Positions 38,228 to 46,106 of a DNA stretch of 64,000 nucleotides are shown in pieces. The notes beneath the pieces were generated by a model. That model had not been told where the DNA came from and made no database searches. It saw nothing but the letters and a program-made list of their open reading frames with translations. How positions within the stretch are numbered: the first letter of the stretch is position 1; every line of letters begins with the position of its first letter. Source of the DNA: Clostridiaceae bacterium AM27-36LB (GTDB lineage Bacteria; Bacillota; Clostridia; Lachnospirales; Lachnospiraceae). Both the position numbers and the translations under genes were made by a program. Location: NCBI GenBank assembly GCA_003480725.1, contig QUJQ01000009.1, positions 21,939 through 85,938 on the forward strand, given 5' to 3'.

Positions 38228-39313
38228 TTAATAATCCAGAGTCTCCATATACTTCATATATTTTACAACCATCAGTGCGATCTTGAACGTGATGGCATCT
38301 TCAAACACACGAATATCAAGTCCTGTGGACTTTTGTAACTTATCCAGACGATATACCAGAGTATTTCTGTGAATGTAGAGCTGTCTGGAAGTCTCCGATA
38401 CATTCAGGCTGTTCTCGAAGAACTTATTAATCGTTGTCAGCGTCTCTTCATCAAAATCATCCGGCGATCTGCCGTCAAAGATCTCTCTGATAAACATCTT
38501 GCACAGCGGAATCGGAAGCTGATAGATCAGACGGCCAATTCCCAGGGAGCTGTACGCAATAATATCTCTGTCATCAAAGAAAATACGTCCCACATCCAAA
38601 GCCATCTTGGCTTCCTTGTAGGATCTGGATACTTCCTTGATCTCACCTACAATGGTTCCCAGCGCCACATGAATATCTTCTCCATCCTGTGCCACTGCAT
38701 CTTTCATGGCTTCTGCTTCCTGGAACATCTCATCATAGCCTTCATTCAATGCCAGTTCTTTTACCACGATCACGTTCTTCTCATCTACGGCTGTAATGAA
38801 ATCTCTGGATTTCGCACCATAGAGATTACGCACGCTGTCCAGTGCTGCATTCACACGCTCGCGGTCGCTTTCTATAATAAATACCACACGACGTACTTCT
38901 GTTGCAATATGCAGTTTCTTTGCACGGTTATAAATATCTACCAGAAGCAGATTATCAAGCAGCAGGTTCTTGATAAAATTATCTTTATCAAAACGCTCTT
39001 TATAAGCAGTCAGAAGACTGGTCAGCTGGAAGGACGCCATCTTTCCCACCATATAAACGTCATCACTGGATCCCTTTGCCAGTAGAATGTACTCCAGCTG
39101 ATTTTCATCAAATACCTTAAAAAACTGATATCCATGAACCACCTGACTGTCTGCCGGTGATGAAATAAAAGCCGCGACTTCACCGCCAAAATTCTCCGGC
39201 TGTGCTTCTGTTGACGCAAGGGTCTGTCCCTCCATGTCCAGTACGCACAGGTCGATCCTGGTAATCCCCTTCAGTCCATCAATGGTGTTTTGAAGTATCT
39301 GATTCGAAATCAT
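38228..39313 (-). CDS. PucR/CdaR-type transcriptional regulator
   Basis: A 361-residue protein with an N-terminal sensory region (about 1-130), a middle GGDEF-like segment as in the CdaR/PucR group, and a C-terminal HTH_30 domain (LNVSETSRQLYIHRNTLVYR). Relatives such as CdaR control sugar-diacid use and PucR controls purine degradation; the effector here is unknown. It precedes ftsE in the same direction with a 55-base gap, and whether it regulates that cluster cannot be told from sequence. Confidence 0.88.
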   Translation of the reverse strand: MISNQILQNTIDGLKGITRIDLCVLDMEGQTLASTEAQPENFGGEVAAFISSPADSQVVHGYQFFKVFDENQLEYILLAKGSSDDVYMVGKMASFQLTSLLTAYKERFDKDNFIKNLLLDNLLLVDIYNRAKKLHIATEVRRVVFIIESDRERVNAALDSVRNLYGAKSRDFITAVDEKNVIVVKELALNEGYDEMFQEAEAMKDAVAQDGEDIHVALGTIVGEIKEVSRSYKEAKMALDVGRIFFDDRDIIAYSSLGIGRLIYQLPIPLCKMFIREIFDGRSPDDFDEETLTTINKFFENSLNVSETSRQLYIHRNTLVYRLDKLQKSTGLDIRVFEDAITFKIALMVVKYMKYMETLDY

Positions 39314-39496
39314 AGCATGTCCTCTCCTTTACAACGATTCTTTTTTCCCCTGAAACCCCTAGATACTAAATATCTACGTTATATAATAATGCAAAATAGC
39401 AAAAAAAGAAAGAACTTTTTTATGAATTTTTATGCATAAATCCATGACAGCTCACATAAAGTGTAGTCAAAGAAACCCCGATACAGGAGTCCATCC

Positions 39497-39931
39497 ATGA
39501 GTTCAAAAACCAGAATATGGGTCTTCCATATGAAAGAACTGATCTATACCGCCATCTTTGTTGTACTGGGCATCGTACTGCTTCTGCTCCTGATCTTTAT
39601 GTTCTCAGAAGACCATTCAGAACGCACTCTTACGGATCTCTCCGGTAAATATACAGCCGGGATCTACACTGCTTCCATGACTCTTGGCGGCAGTCCGGTG
39701 GAAATCGCAGTCACTGTGGACCGGGACTACATCTCTTCCATCACCTTTCATCAGCTGGATGAGACCGTAGCAGCCATGTATCCTCTGATGGAACCGGCTC
39801 TTCATGATCTCTCCGCTCAGATCTGTGAAAAGCAGTCTGCGGAGGATGTCTCTTATTCCGAAGACAGCCAGTATACCTCCATGATGCTCATGAGCACCAT
39901 CCGCACTGCTCTGGAAAAAGCCGAAAAATAA
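39497..39931 (+). CDS. Membrane-anchored FMN-binding-like protein
   Basis: A 144-residue protein. One N-terminal membrane helix (about residues 15-34) is followed by a small domain with the FMN_bind pattern: GKYTAGIYTASM, VEIAVTVDRDYISSI and a C-terminal TSMMLMSTIRTALEKA. The SGAT segment that carries covalent flavin in classical members is replaced by EDSQYTS, so covalent flavin binding is doubtful. GGAG precedes the start. Convergent with the LspA-like gene, sharing a hairpin. The family call is by eye. Confidence 0.65.
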   Translation: MSSKTRIWVFHMKELIYTAIFVVLGIVLLLLLIFMFSEDHSERTLTDLSGKYTAGIYTASMTLGGSPVEIAVTVDRDYISSITFHQLDETVAAMYPLMEPALHDLSAQICEKQSAEDVSYSEDSQYTSMMLMSTIRTALEKAEK

Positions 39932-39932
39932 A

Positions 39933-39972
39933 AGAAGCCACTCCCGGAAGTCTTATCTTCGGGAATGGCCTT
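39933..39972 (-). terminator. Hairpin between the convergent FMN_bind-like and LspA-like genes
   Basis: GCCATTCCCGAAG and CTTCCGGGAGTGGC can pair around a six-base loop. On the minus strand TTCTTTTATTTTT follows, so it ends the LspA-like transcript; on the plus strand the T tract is weak. Confidence 0.65.
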
Positions 39973-40420
39973 CTCTTCCAAGCCAGACAAGCACAGCACC
40001 TGCCATAATAAAGAAGTCTGACAGATTAAATACCAGCTCATTCAACCGTTTCCATGGTGAATGGAAACGGATATAATCTGTTACATAACCTTTCCTGCAA
40101 CGATCATACAGGTTGGACAATGCTCCTCCCAGCAGGAACGTATATCCAGTCTTCTCCATCTTCCGATCTGGCTTTGTCAGCACCCACGCAAACATAGCAG
40201 CAATTCCTGCAGTTACACAGCTGCTCCAGCGGATGATCTTGTCCATGTGTCCCCTGGCATGTCCTCCGGCTGTTCCATAATTATGCAATCGCTTAATCCC
40301 TGCCAGCCCTCCAGGAAGAAGATGTTCTTCTTCCTGTTCAGGCAGCTGCTCGATCTCCTGCTTCACTGCATGATCCAGTTGAAACAGTCCCAAAGCAAGT
40401 TGTACATATAATAATTTCAT
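39953..40420 (-). CDS. Divergent signal peptidase II (LspA)-like protein
   Basis: A 155-residue protein. The C-terminal half matches signal peptidase II: FLLGGALSNLYDR followed by GYVTDYIRF and VFNLSDFFIMAGAV, so both catalytic aspartates are kept. The N-terminal half is odd. The first membrane helix is replaced by a charged stretch (HAVKQEIEQLPEQEEEHLL), and the NxGAAF-like motif reads HNYGTAGG. It starts four bases after the clpX stop. It may be a second prolipoprotein peptidase with a changed topology or a specialised derivative; a canonical lspA is expected elsewhere in the genome. Confidence 0.7.
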   Translation of the reverse strand: MKLLYVQLALGLFQLDHAVKQEIEQLPEQEEEHLLPGGLAGIKRLHNYGTAGGHARGHMDKIIRWSSCVTAGIAAMFAWVLTKPDRKMEKTGYTFLLGGALSNLYDRCRKGYVTDYIRFHSPWKRLNELVFNLSDFFIMAGAVLVWLGREGHSRR

Positions 40421-40423
40421 CTC

Positions 40424-41836
40424 TTAACCCTGCATTTCCAGTGCGGGCACTCCGCGCATGGTGATCAGCGGTCCGCCCTTATGTTCAATATAGTCGCCGG
40501 TGATCGTCACCTGTCCGATATTATCATCTTTTGGGATCTCGTACATAATATCCAGCATAAAATCCTCAATGATCGCACGCAGTGCTCTCGCACCTGTATC
40601 TTTTTCCATCGCTTTTTTGGCGATCGCAGACAACGCATCATCTGTAAAATCAAGCTTTACTTCATCCAGCGCCAGCAGCTTCTGATACTGCTTCAGGATC
40701 GCATTTTTCGGCTCTTTTAAGATACGCACCATCATCTCTTCACTGAGTCCATCCAACGTGTAGATGATCGGTAATCTTCCAAGAAATTCCGGAATCATGC
40801 CAAAATTACGAAGATCCTCTACAGTCACTTTCCGGATCAGATTCTTTTCATGATCATATTTATCCTTCAGATCTGCCCGGAAACCGATAGAAGACTGTTT
40901 ATTCAGACGCTCCTTGATAATATTTTCAAGATCCGGGAATGCACCTCCACAGATAAACAGAATATTTTTCGTATTCACAGTCTCCAGCGGAACCATGGCA
41001 TTCTTGCTGTTGGCTCCCACCGGCACTTCTACCTCTGCACCTTCCAGCAGCTTCAGCAGTCCTTGCTGTACAGATTCTCCGCTCACATCACGCTGATTGG
41101 TATTGCGCTTCTTGGCGATCTTATCGATCTCATCAATGAATACGATTCCTTTTTCTGCCTTCTCCACGTCATTGTCTGCAGCTGCCAGAAGCTTGGACAA
41201 TACACTCTCAATATCATCACCGATATAGCCGGCCTCTGTAAGAGACGTAGCATCTGCAATGGCCAGCGGTACATCCAGTAATCTGGCCAGGGTCTTTACC
41301 AGGTAAGTCTTGCCGCTTCCAGTCGGTCCTATCATCAGCATATTGGATTTTTCGATCTCAATGCCATCTGCATCCGGACCTGCAGCCACTCTTTTATAGT
41401 GATTGTACACTGCCACGGAAATCACTTTTTTCGCCTGCTCCTGTCCCACTACATATTCGTCCAGGCTGGCTTTGATCTTATGAGGTGCCGGGATTGAATG
41501 GATATCCAGCACTTTTTCTGGCTGTTTTTCCTTGTCCGGTGCTTTTTTCTTTACTTTCTGACGACCCGGGAAGATGTTCTGGAGATCCGACAGATTCACC
41601 ATACTGATATTGGGCATTCTGGAGAAATCCATCTTACTGTAATCCACATTGCCATTATTCATCATATCCAGTGTCTTCTGCATGCAGTCCTGGCAGATGC
41701 AGATCTCATCGGTCAGATGGATCATCTTTCCCGCTTTGCTGGCTGGTCTGTGGCAGACAAAACATGCCTCCTGGCTGCTGTTGTCATCCGGATTCTGTCC
41801 TTCTTTTAATTCTGTATCTTTTTCGTCTATGTTCAT
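40424..41836 (-). CDS. clpX: ATP-dependent Clp protease ATP-binding subunit ClpX (divergent paralogue)
   Basis: A 470-residue AAA+ unfoldase. The N-terminal zinc-binding domain has Cys25-x2-Cys28 and Cys48-x2-Cys51. It has Walker A GPTGSGKTYLVKTLA, Walker B GIVFIDEIDKIA, the ClpP-contacting IGF loop (SSIGFRADL) and C-terminal sensor 2 (DTGARALRAIIED). Differences from textbook ClpX are pore loop GYIGDD instead of GYVGED, a 45-residue linker after the zinc finger, and a changed segment before NILFICGGAF. Lachnospiraceae often carry more than one clpX-like gene, so this may be the second. No clpP or tig is adjacent. Confidence 0.9.
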   Translation of the reverse strand: MNIDEKDTELKEGQNPDDNSSQEACFVCHRPASKAGKMIHLTDEICICQDCMQKTLDMMNNGNVDYSKMDFSRMPNISMVNLSDLQNIFPGRQKVKKKAPDKEKQPEKVLDIHSIPAPHKIKASLDEYVVGQEQAKKVISVAVYNHYKRVAAGPDADGIEIEKSNMLMIGPTGSGKTYLVKTLARLLDVPLAIADATSLTEAGYIGDDIESVLSKLLAAADNDVEKAEKGIVFIDEIDKIAKKRNTNQRDVSGESVQQGLLKLLEGAEVEVPVGANSKNAMVPLETVNTKNILFICGGAFPDLENIIKERLNKQSSIGFRADLKDKYDHEKNLIRKVTVEDLRNFGMIPEFLGRLPIIYTLDGLSEEMMVRILKEPKNAILKQYQKLLALDEVKLDFTDDALSAIAKKAMEKDTGARALRAIIEDFMLDIMYEIPKDDNIGQVTITGDYIEHKGGPLITMRGVPALEMQG

Positions 41837-41866
41837 ACTTGTTATTCTCCTCTTTTCACTGGTTCA

Positions 41867-41895
41867 ATTATATAGTACCGTTTTGCCATCCGCAA
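41867..41895 (-). promoter_or_regulatory. Sigma-A-type promoter of clpX
   Basis: On the minus strand TTGCGG (41890-41895) and TATAAT (41867-41872) are 17 bases apart, 30 bases before the start codon. The ribosome site is GAGGAG. Confidence 0.7.
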
Positions 41896-41921
41896 GTGAA
41901 CTTTTTATAAACAACCTGTTG

Positions 41922-41952
41922 AAAAAAGGCTGCGGCAGTAACTGCCTCAGCC
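41922..41952 (-). terminator. Terminator of the HtrA-like protease gene
   Basis: An 11-bp stem with one mismatch (41928-41938 with 41942-41952, three-base loop) is followed by six Ts on the minus strand. Confidence 0.9.
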
Positions 41953-41979
41953 CTCTTCACTGTTTTTATTTCCTCTGGA

Positions 41980-43359
41980 TTATTTTTCCTGCTTATTCTG
42001 GATCTGGCTCTGAGCTGTCGTCTCATCCTGTGTACTCAAAGTCACCTGCAGAGTCTGCTCCTCATAGGCATTGCCATTCAGACGCTGTACCTTTACCTCA
42101 ATGGTCTCTCCTGCGGAATAATAGCTCATCATCTCTCTCAGCTGATCAGACGTGCTTACCGTGGTTCCATCTACAGAAGTAATAATATCTCCATCCTGCA
42201 TACCGGCTTTGTCGGATCCCAGTCCTTCCAGAACGGTCTTTACATAAACACCTACCGGCATATTGTAGTTCTTGGATACATCATCGGTAACATCTACCAT
42301 ATTGCTGATTCCAAGGTAACCTTTCTGTGCATCGTCTACTTTATCTCTGGTTTCTTTATTCATCAGATTGCCAATAATAGACTCTACATCAGAAATCGGG
42401 ATTGCATAACCCATGCCTTCCACATCCTCTGAGATGAATTTTACAGAGTTGATGCCGATCAGCTCTCCTTTGCTGTTCAGAAGAGCTCCTCCGCTGTTGC
42501 CAGGATTGATGGCCGCATCGGTCTGGATCAGTTTATTGGTAATATTCTGTCCGTCAGACTGTACGGTTACTTCACGGTTCAGTGCACTGACAATACCGGA
42601 TGTTACAGACAATCCATAACCGTATGCATTACCAATAGCAACTACCGGCTCACCGACTTTCAATGCGGAAGAATCACCGACCGTTGCAATTTTAATGCTC
42701 TCCATGGTCTCATCCGGAATATCAGACAGCTTGACAGCGATAACAGCCAGGTCTTTATTCGGATCAGTTCCCTTAATCTTAGCAGAAATCACATTACTGT
42801 CATCAGCGGCATCTCCGTCAGAGTTAAAATAAACACTCAGTTCTTTTGCTCCGGATACTACATGATTGTTGGTCACGATCAGAAGTTCGGTGTCATTCTT
42901 TCCAATAATAATACCGGATCCACTGGACTGTGTATTCTGTTCATAATTTCCAAAGATCGTCTGGAACTCCTGGGTTCCTACATTCGTGATGGATACTACC
43001 GACGGCATGCAATTTGTAACAATGTCAGATACATCATACACATCAGAAGCGGATGATGCCGTAGTTGTAGTCGTCAGATTATTGCCTGCCTTACTCAGGG
43101 ACACCTGACTTTTCACAGAATTTCCCAGATACTGGTTTCCCACATAATTCACTCCCATGAAGGCTGCACTGGAAACACTTCCGAATACCAATGCCAGAAC
43201 CAGACATTTTGCAACAGTTCTGCCAAATCCGCCTTTTTTCCGTTTCTTCGGAGCTGGTCCCTGATTCATCGCCTCGGAAGAATCATAATGGGTGTAAGTA
43301 CTTCCTGTATCATAGTGATTCATGTTTTCCTGTTCATTATTATTTATATCGTCATACAT
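41980..43359 (-). CDS. htrA: HtrA/DegP-like membrane-anchored serine protease
   Basis: A 459-residue protein with a cytoplasmic N-terminal tail of about 45 residues, one membrane helix, a Ser/Thr-rich linker, a trypsin-like domain and one PDZ domain. The catalytic triad is visible: His in VTNNHVVSG, Asp in NKDLAVIAV, Ser in NPGNSGGALL. PDZ has GLGSDKAGMQDGDIITSVDG. It degrades misfolded envelope proteins outside the membrane. AAGGAG is nine bases before the start. The promoter region holds repeated TGTGAT words. Confidence 0.95.
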   Translation of the reverse strand: MYDDINNNEQENMNHYDTGSTYTHYDSSEAMNQGPAPKKRKKGGFGRTVAKCLVLALVFGSVSSAAFMGVNYVGNQYLGNSVKSQVSLSKAGNNLTTTTTASSASDVYDVSDIVTNCMPSVVSITNVGTQEFQTIFGNYEQNTQSSGSGIIIGKNDTELLIVTNNHVVSGAKELSVYFNSDGDAADDSNVISAKIKGTDPNKDLAVIAVKLSDIPDETMESIKIATVGDSSALKVGEPVVAIGNAYGYGLSVTSGIVSALNREVTVQSDGQNITNKLIQTDAAINPGNSGGALLNSKGELIGINSVKFISEDVEGMGYAIPISDVESIIGNLMNKETRDKVDDAQKGYLGISNMVDVTDDVSKNYNMPVGVYVKTVLEGLGSDKAGMQDGDIITSVDGTTVSTSDQLREMMSYYSAGETIEVKVQRLNGNAYEEQTLQVTLSTQDETTAQSQIQNKQEK

Positions 43360-43400
43360 AATTGCTTTCTCCTTTCACAATTCCTGTTGTTCTCTTTGTT

Positions 43401-43441
43401 TGTGATTACAATATAACAGTCAATTGTGATGGAAATGTGAT
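43401..43441. promoter_or_regulatory. htrA promoter region with three TGTGAT repeats
   Basis: On the minus strand TGTTATATT is an extended -10 (TATATT at 43410-43415). TGTGAT occurs on the plus strand at 43401-43406, 43425-43430 and 43436-43441; the last two start 11 bp apart, one helical turn. Possible activator or repressor sites. Confidence 0.4.
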
Positions 43442-43458
43442 GAAATAGCGAAAAAAAT

Positions 43459-43487
43459 TTGAACCCACAAGAAAAGTAGTGTATACT
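43459..43487 (+). promoter_or_regulatory. Sigma-A-type promoter of the DUF3048 lipoprotein gene
   Basis: TTGAAC (43459-43464) and TATACT (43482-43487) with a 17-base spacer, 38 bases before the start. Confidence 0.75.
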
Positions 43488-43524
43488 ATAAGAATCTGAG
43501 AAAAAACAGAAAGGATTCAATTGC

Positions 43525-44640
43525 ATGAAGAAAAAATTGTTACTTCTTTTCCTCAGCACCGCACTGGCTGCCACTACACTGGCAGGATGTGGAAATTCTA
43601 CTGAAGAGGCTGCAGCACCGGCTGTAACAAATGTCTCTGAAGCGGAAGAGGAAGTAGAAGCAGAAGAACCGGAAGAGGAAGAACCTGCCGTAGAAGAGGA
43701 AACCCGTGAAGGAATGTACCGCAGCGAGATGACCAACGAGTGGATCGATGATAGTCTCCAGAGTCAGCGCCCGGTAGCAATTATGGTCGACAACGAGAAG
43801 ACTGCACTTCTTCACTATGGACTGACTCAGGCAGACATCATCTATGAGATTCAGAACAGTACCATGAACGGCGGAGTTACCCGTTTTATGTGTATCGTAA
43901 AAGACTGGGACAGCATCACTCAGTTCGGTAGTATCCGAAGTGTCCGTCCGACCAACTTCATGATCGCGCCAGAGTATGATGCAGTCGTGATCCATGACGG
44001 AGGTCCTTACTATATTGATGCATTCTTAAAGAACCCGTGGGTTAAACATTTAAGCGGCGGATTCAAACGAATCAACAACGGTAAACCAAGAGAGTTCACT
44101 GAGTACGTAACGACTGGTGAAGTTGCAAGCCGGCTGAAAGCTGCCAACATCTCTGAAAGCTATGATGATTACTATCAGGGACCACACTGGCAGTTCGCAA
44201 GTGAAACTGATCCGACCGATCTGTCTGCTGCAGCTGATTCTATCGACTGTACACTGGTAGACCTTCCGTTCGAGCACAATGGATCTCAGCTTGACTACGA
44301 TGCAGCAAGCAACACATATCTGTATTCCGAATACAATATGAAACATACTGATCCGGCTAATGGCAACAAGCAGCTTGCATTTACCAATGTTATTCTTCAG
44401 AGTGCACCGATCACCCAGTATGATGATCATGGTTATATGCAGTACAATATTCTGAAGAGCAGCGGTAAGGGTTACTATATCACCGGCGGAAAAGCGATCC
44501 CGATCACCTGGTCCAAGGGCGGCGACGTTGATATCACCAAATTTGTTGATAAAGACGGCAATGAGATCAAGCTGAACACCGGTAAAACCTATGTAGGTCT
44601 TGTAAACTCTGCAAAATGGAATGACCTTGTACTGAAATAA
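43525..44640 (+). CDS. DUF3048 (YerB-like) lipoprotein
   Basis: A 371-residue lipoprotein with a signal ending in LAGC, then an acidic linker rich in Glu (about residues 35-65), then the DUF3048 domain: RPVAIMVDNEK, GLTQADIIYEI, GGVTRFMCI, GSIRSVRPTNF and a C-terminal half with GKGYYITGGKAIPITWSK. The family is common in Firmicutes and has no agreed function. Single gene with its own promoter and terminator. Confidence 0.9.
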   Translation: MKKKLLLLFLSTALAATTLAGCGNSTEEAAAPAVTNVSEAEEEVEAEEPEEEEPAVEEETREGMYRSEMTNEWIDDSLQSQRPVAIMVDNEKTALLHYGLTQADIIYEIQNSTMNGGVTRFMCIVKDWDSITQFGSIRSVRPTNFMIAPEYDAVVIHDGGPYYIDAFLKNPWVKHLSGGFKRINNGKPREFTEYVTTGEVASRLKAANISESYDDYYQGPHWQFASETDPTDLSAAADSIDCTLVDLPFEHNGSQLDYDAASNTYLYSEYNMKHTDPANGNKQLAFTNVILQSAPITQYDDHGYMQYNILKSSGKGYYITGGKAIPITWSKGGDVDITKFVDKDGNEIKLNTGKTYVGLVNSAKWNDLVLK

Positions 44641-44655
44641 ATCATCCCGAAAAAG

Positions 44656-44697
44656 AATGATCCCCGATCCGCAGTTCCGCGGTCGGGGATTTTTTTG
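44656..44697 (+). terminator. Bidirectional terminator after the DUF3048 gene
   Basis: ATCCCCGATCCGC pairs with GCGGTCGGGGAT (one bulge), with seven Ts after it on the plus strand. On the minus strand TTCTTTTTC follows, so it may also end the citrate synthase transcript. Confidence 0.88.
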
Positions 44698-44708
44698 ATG
44701 TTCAAATT

Positions 44709-46040
44709 CTATAATTCTTCCATTACACTCTTATAAGACGGTCGGATGATCTTTCCATTTCCAACAATCTCTTCCAGGCGATGTGCACTCCAGCCAACAA
44801 TACGGGCTACTGCAAAGATCGGTGTATACAGTTCCACCGGAATACCAAGCATATCATAGACAAAACCACTGTAGAAATCCACGTTAGGACTGACACCTTT
44901 ATAGATCTTCCGCTTCTGGGCAATGATCTCCGGCGCAAGCTCTTCAATATTATTGTAAAGAGTCATATCCTTCTCCCTGTGTTTTGCCACAGACAGCTGC
45001 TGCACAAAGCCTTTGAAGATCCGCTCTCTTGGGTCAGACAGAGAATACACTGCATGTCCCATTCCGTAGATCAGGCCCTTCTGATCAAATGCCTGTCCCT
45101 CCAGGATCTTTGTCAGATACGCTTTGATCTCGTCTTTATCTTCATAGTCCTTCACATGCTCCCGGATATCATCCATCATTTCCATCACCTTGATATTGGC
45201 TCCGCCGTGCCGTGGTCCTTTCAGAGAAGACATGGCCGCCGCCACCGCAGAATAAGTATCAGAACCGGAGGATGTTACCACACGGGTCGTAAAGGTAGAG
45301 TTATTACCACCGCCATGCTCCATGTGAAGCATCAGCGCCACATCCAGAACCTTTGCCTCCAGAAAACTGTACTGTTTATCCGGGCGCAGCAGCATCAGAA
45401 GATTCTCTGCAGTAGACAGTCCCGGATTCGGGCGATGGATGTACATACTTTCATCTCTCTCATAATGATTGTATGCATGATAAGCATATACTGCCAGCAT
45501 TGGAAATACACTGATCAGGTTCACGCATTGACGGATCACATTTCCAATATCATTGGAATTCACATTTTCATCATAAGATGCCAGGGTCAGAATACTTCTG
45601 GTCATAGAATTCATAATATCTTTACTTGGCGCCTTCATAATAACATCTCTGGTAAAATTGGTAGGAAGTGCACGACACTTACCCATCAGTTCCTTAAATT
45701 CTTTCTCTTCTTCTGCTGTCGGCGCCTTTCCAAAGAGCAGAAGATAGGCAGTCTTTCCAAAACCAAGAGAATCTTTTGGAATATTGCCGATCCAGTCTGT
45801 CACATTGTATCCACGGTACCACAGCTTTCCATCACACGGAACTTTCTTTCCGTCTTTTACGCAAAAAGAATCGATTCTTGAAATATTGGTAAGACCGGTC
45901 AGAACACCATTTCCATTAATATCTCGAAGACCTCGGTTCACACCATATTCTTTGAACAGACTATCCGGGATTACATCATTTTCCATACATAATTTCTGAT
46001 ATTTTTCCGTATAATTCTCCCACTGTTTGTTATATCCCAT
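44709..46040 (-). CDS. gltA: Citrate synthase
   Basis: A 443-residue member of the citrate/2-methylcitrate synthase family. Catalytic residues lie in MEHGGGNNSTF, in GMGHAVYSLSDPR (His) and NVDFYSGFVYDML (Asp). ATG 46040 has AAGGAG eight bases upstream; the ten extra residues of the longer frame are unlikely. It condenses oxaloacetate and acetyl-CoA, usually feeding 2-oxoglutarate and glutamate synthesis in these anaerobes. No aconitase or isocitrate dehydrogenase gene is nearby. The 2-methylcitrate activity cannot be ruled out. Confidence 0.92.
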   Translation of the reverse strand: MGYNKQWENYTEKYQKLCMENDVIPDSLFKEYGVNRGLRDINGNGVLTGLTNISRIDSFCVKDGKKVPCDGKLWYRGYNVTDWIGNIPKDSLGFGKTAYLLLFGKAPTAEEEKEFKELMGKCRALPTNFTRDVIMKAPSKDIMNSMTRSILTLASYDENVNSNDIGNVIRQCVNLISVFPMLAVYAYHAYNHYERDESMYIHRPNPGLSTAENLLMLLRPDKQYSFLEAKVLDVALMLHMEHGGGNNSTFTTRVVTSSGSDTYSAVAAAMSSLKGPRHGGANIKVMEMMDDIREHVKDYEDKDEIKAYLTKILEGQAFDQKGLIYGMGHAVYSLSDPRERIFKGFVQQLSVAKHREKDMTLYNNIEELAPEIIAQKRKIYKGVSPNVDFYSGFVYDMLGIPVELYTPIFAVARIVGWSAHRLEEIVGNGKIIRPSYKSVMEEL

Positions 46041-46106
46041 ATAACATCTCCTTTCTTCTGCATTTTGCACAAGTTGTCAGTCTTTTTTATTTTACCATAT
46101 CATCCG

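Noticed and set aside
44781..45881. Plus-strand open frame of 366 codons opposite citrate synthase
   Set aside because: Antisense shadow; the citrate synthase frame holds all catalytic motifs.
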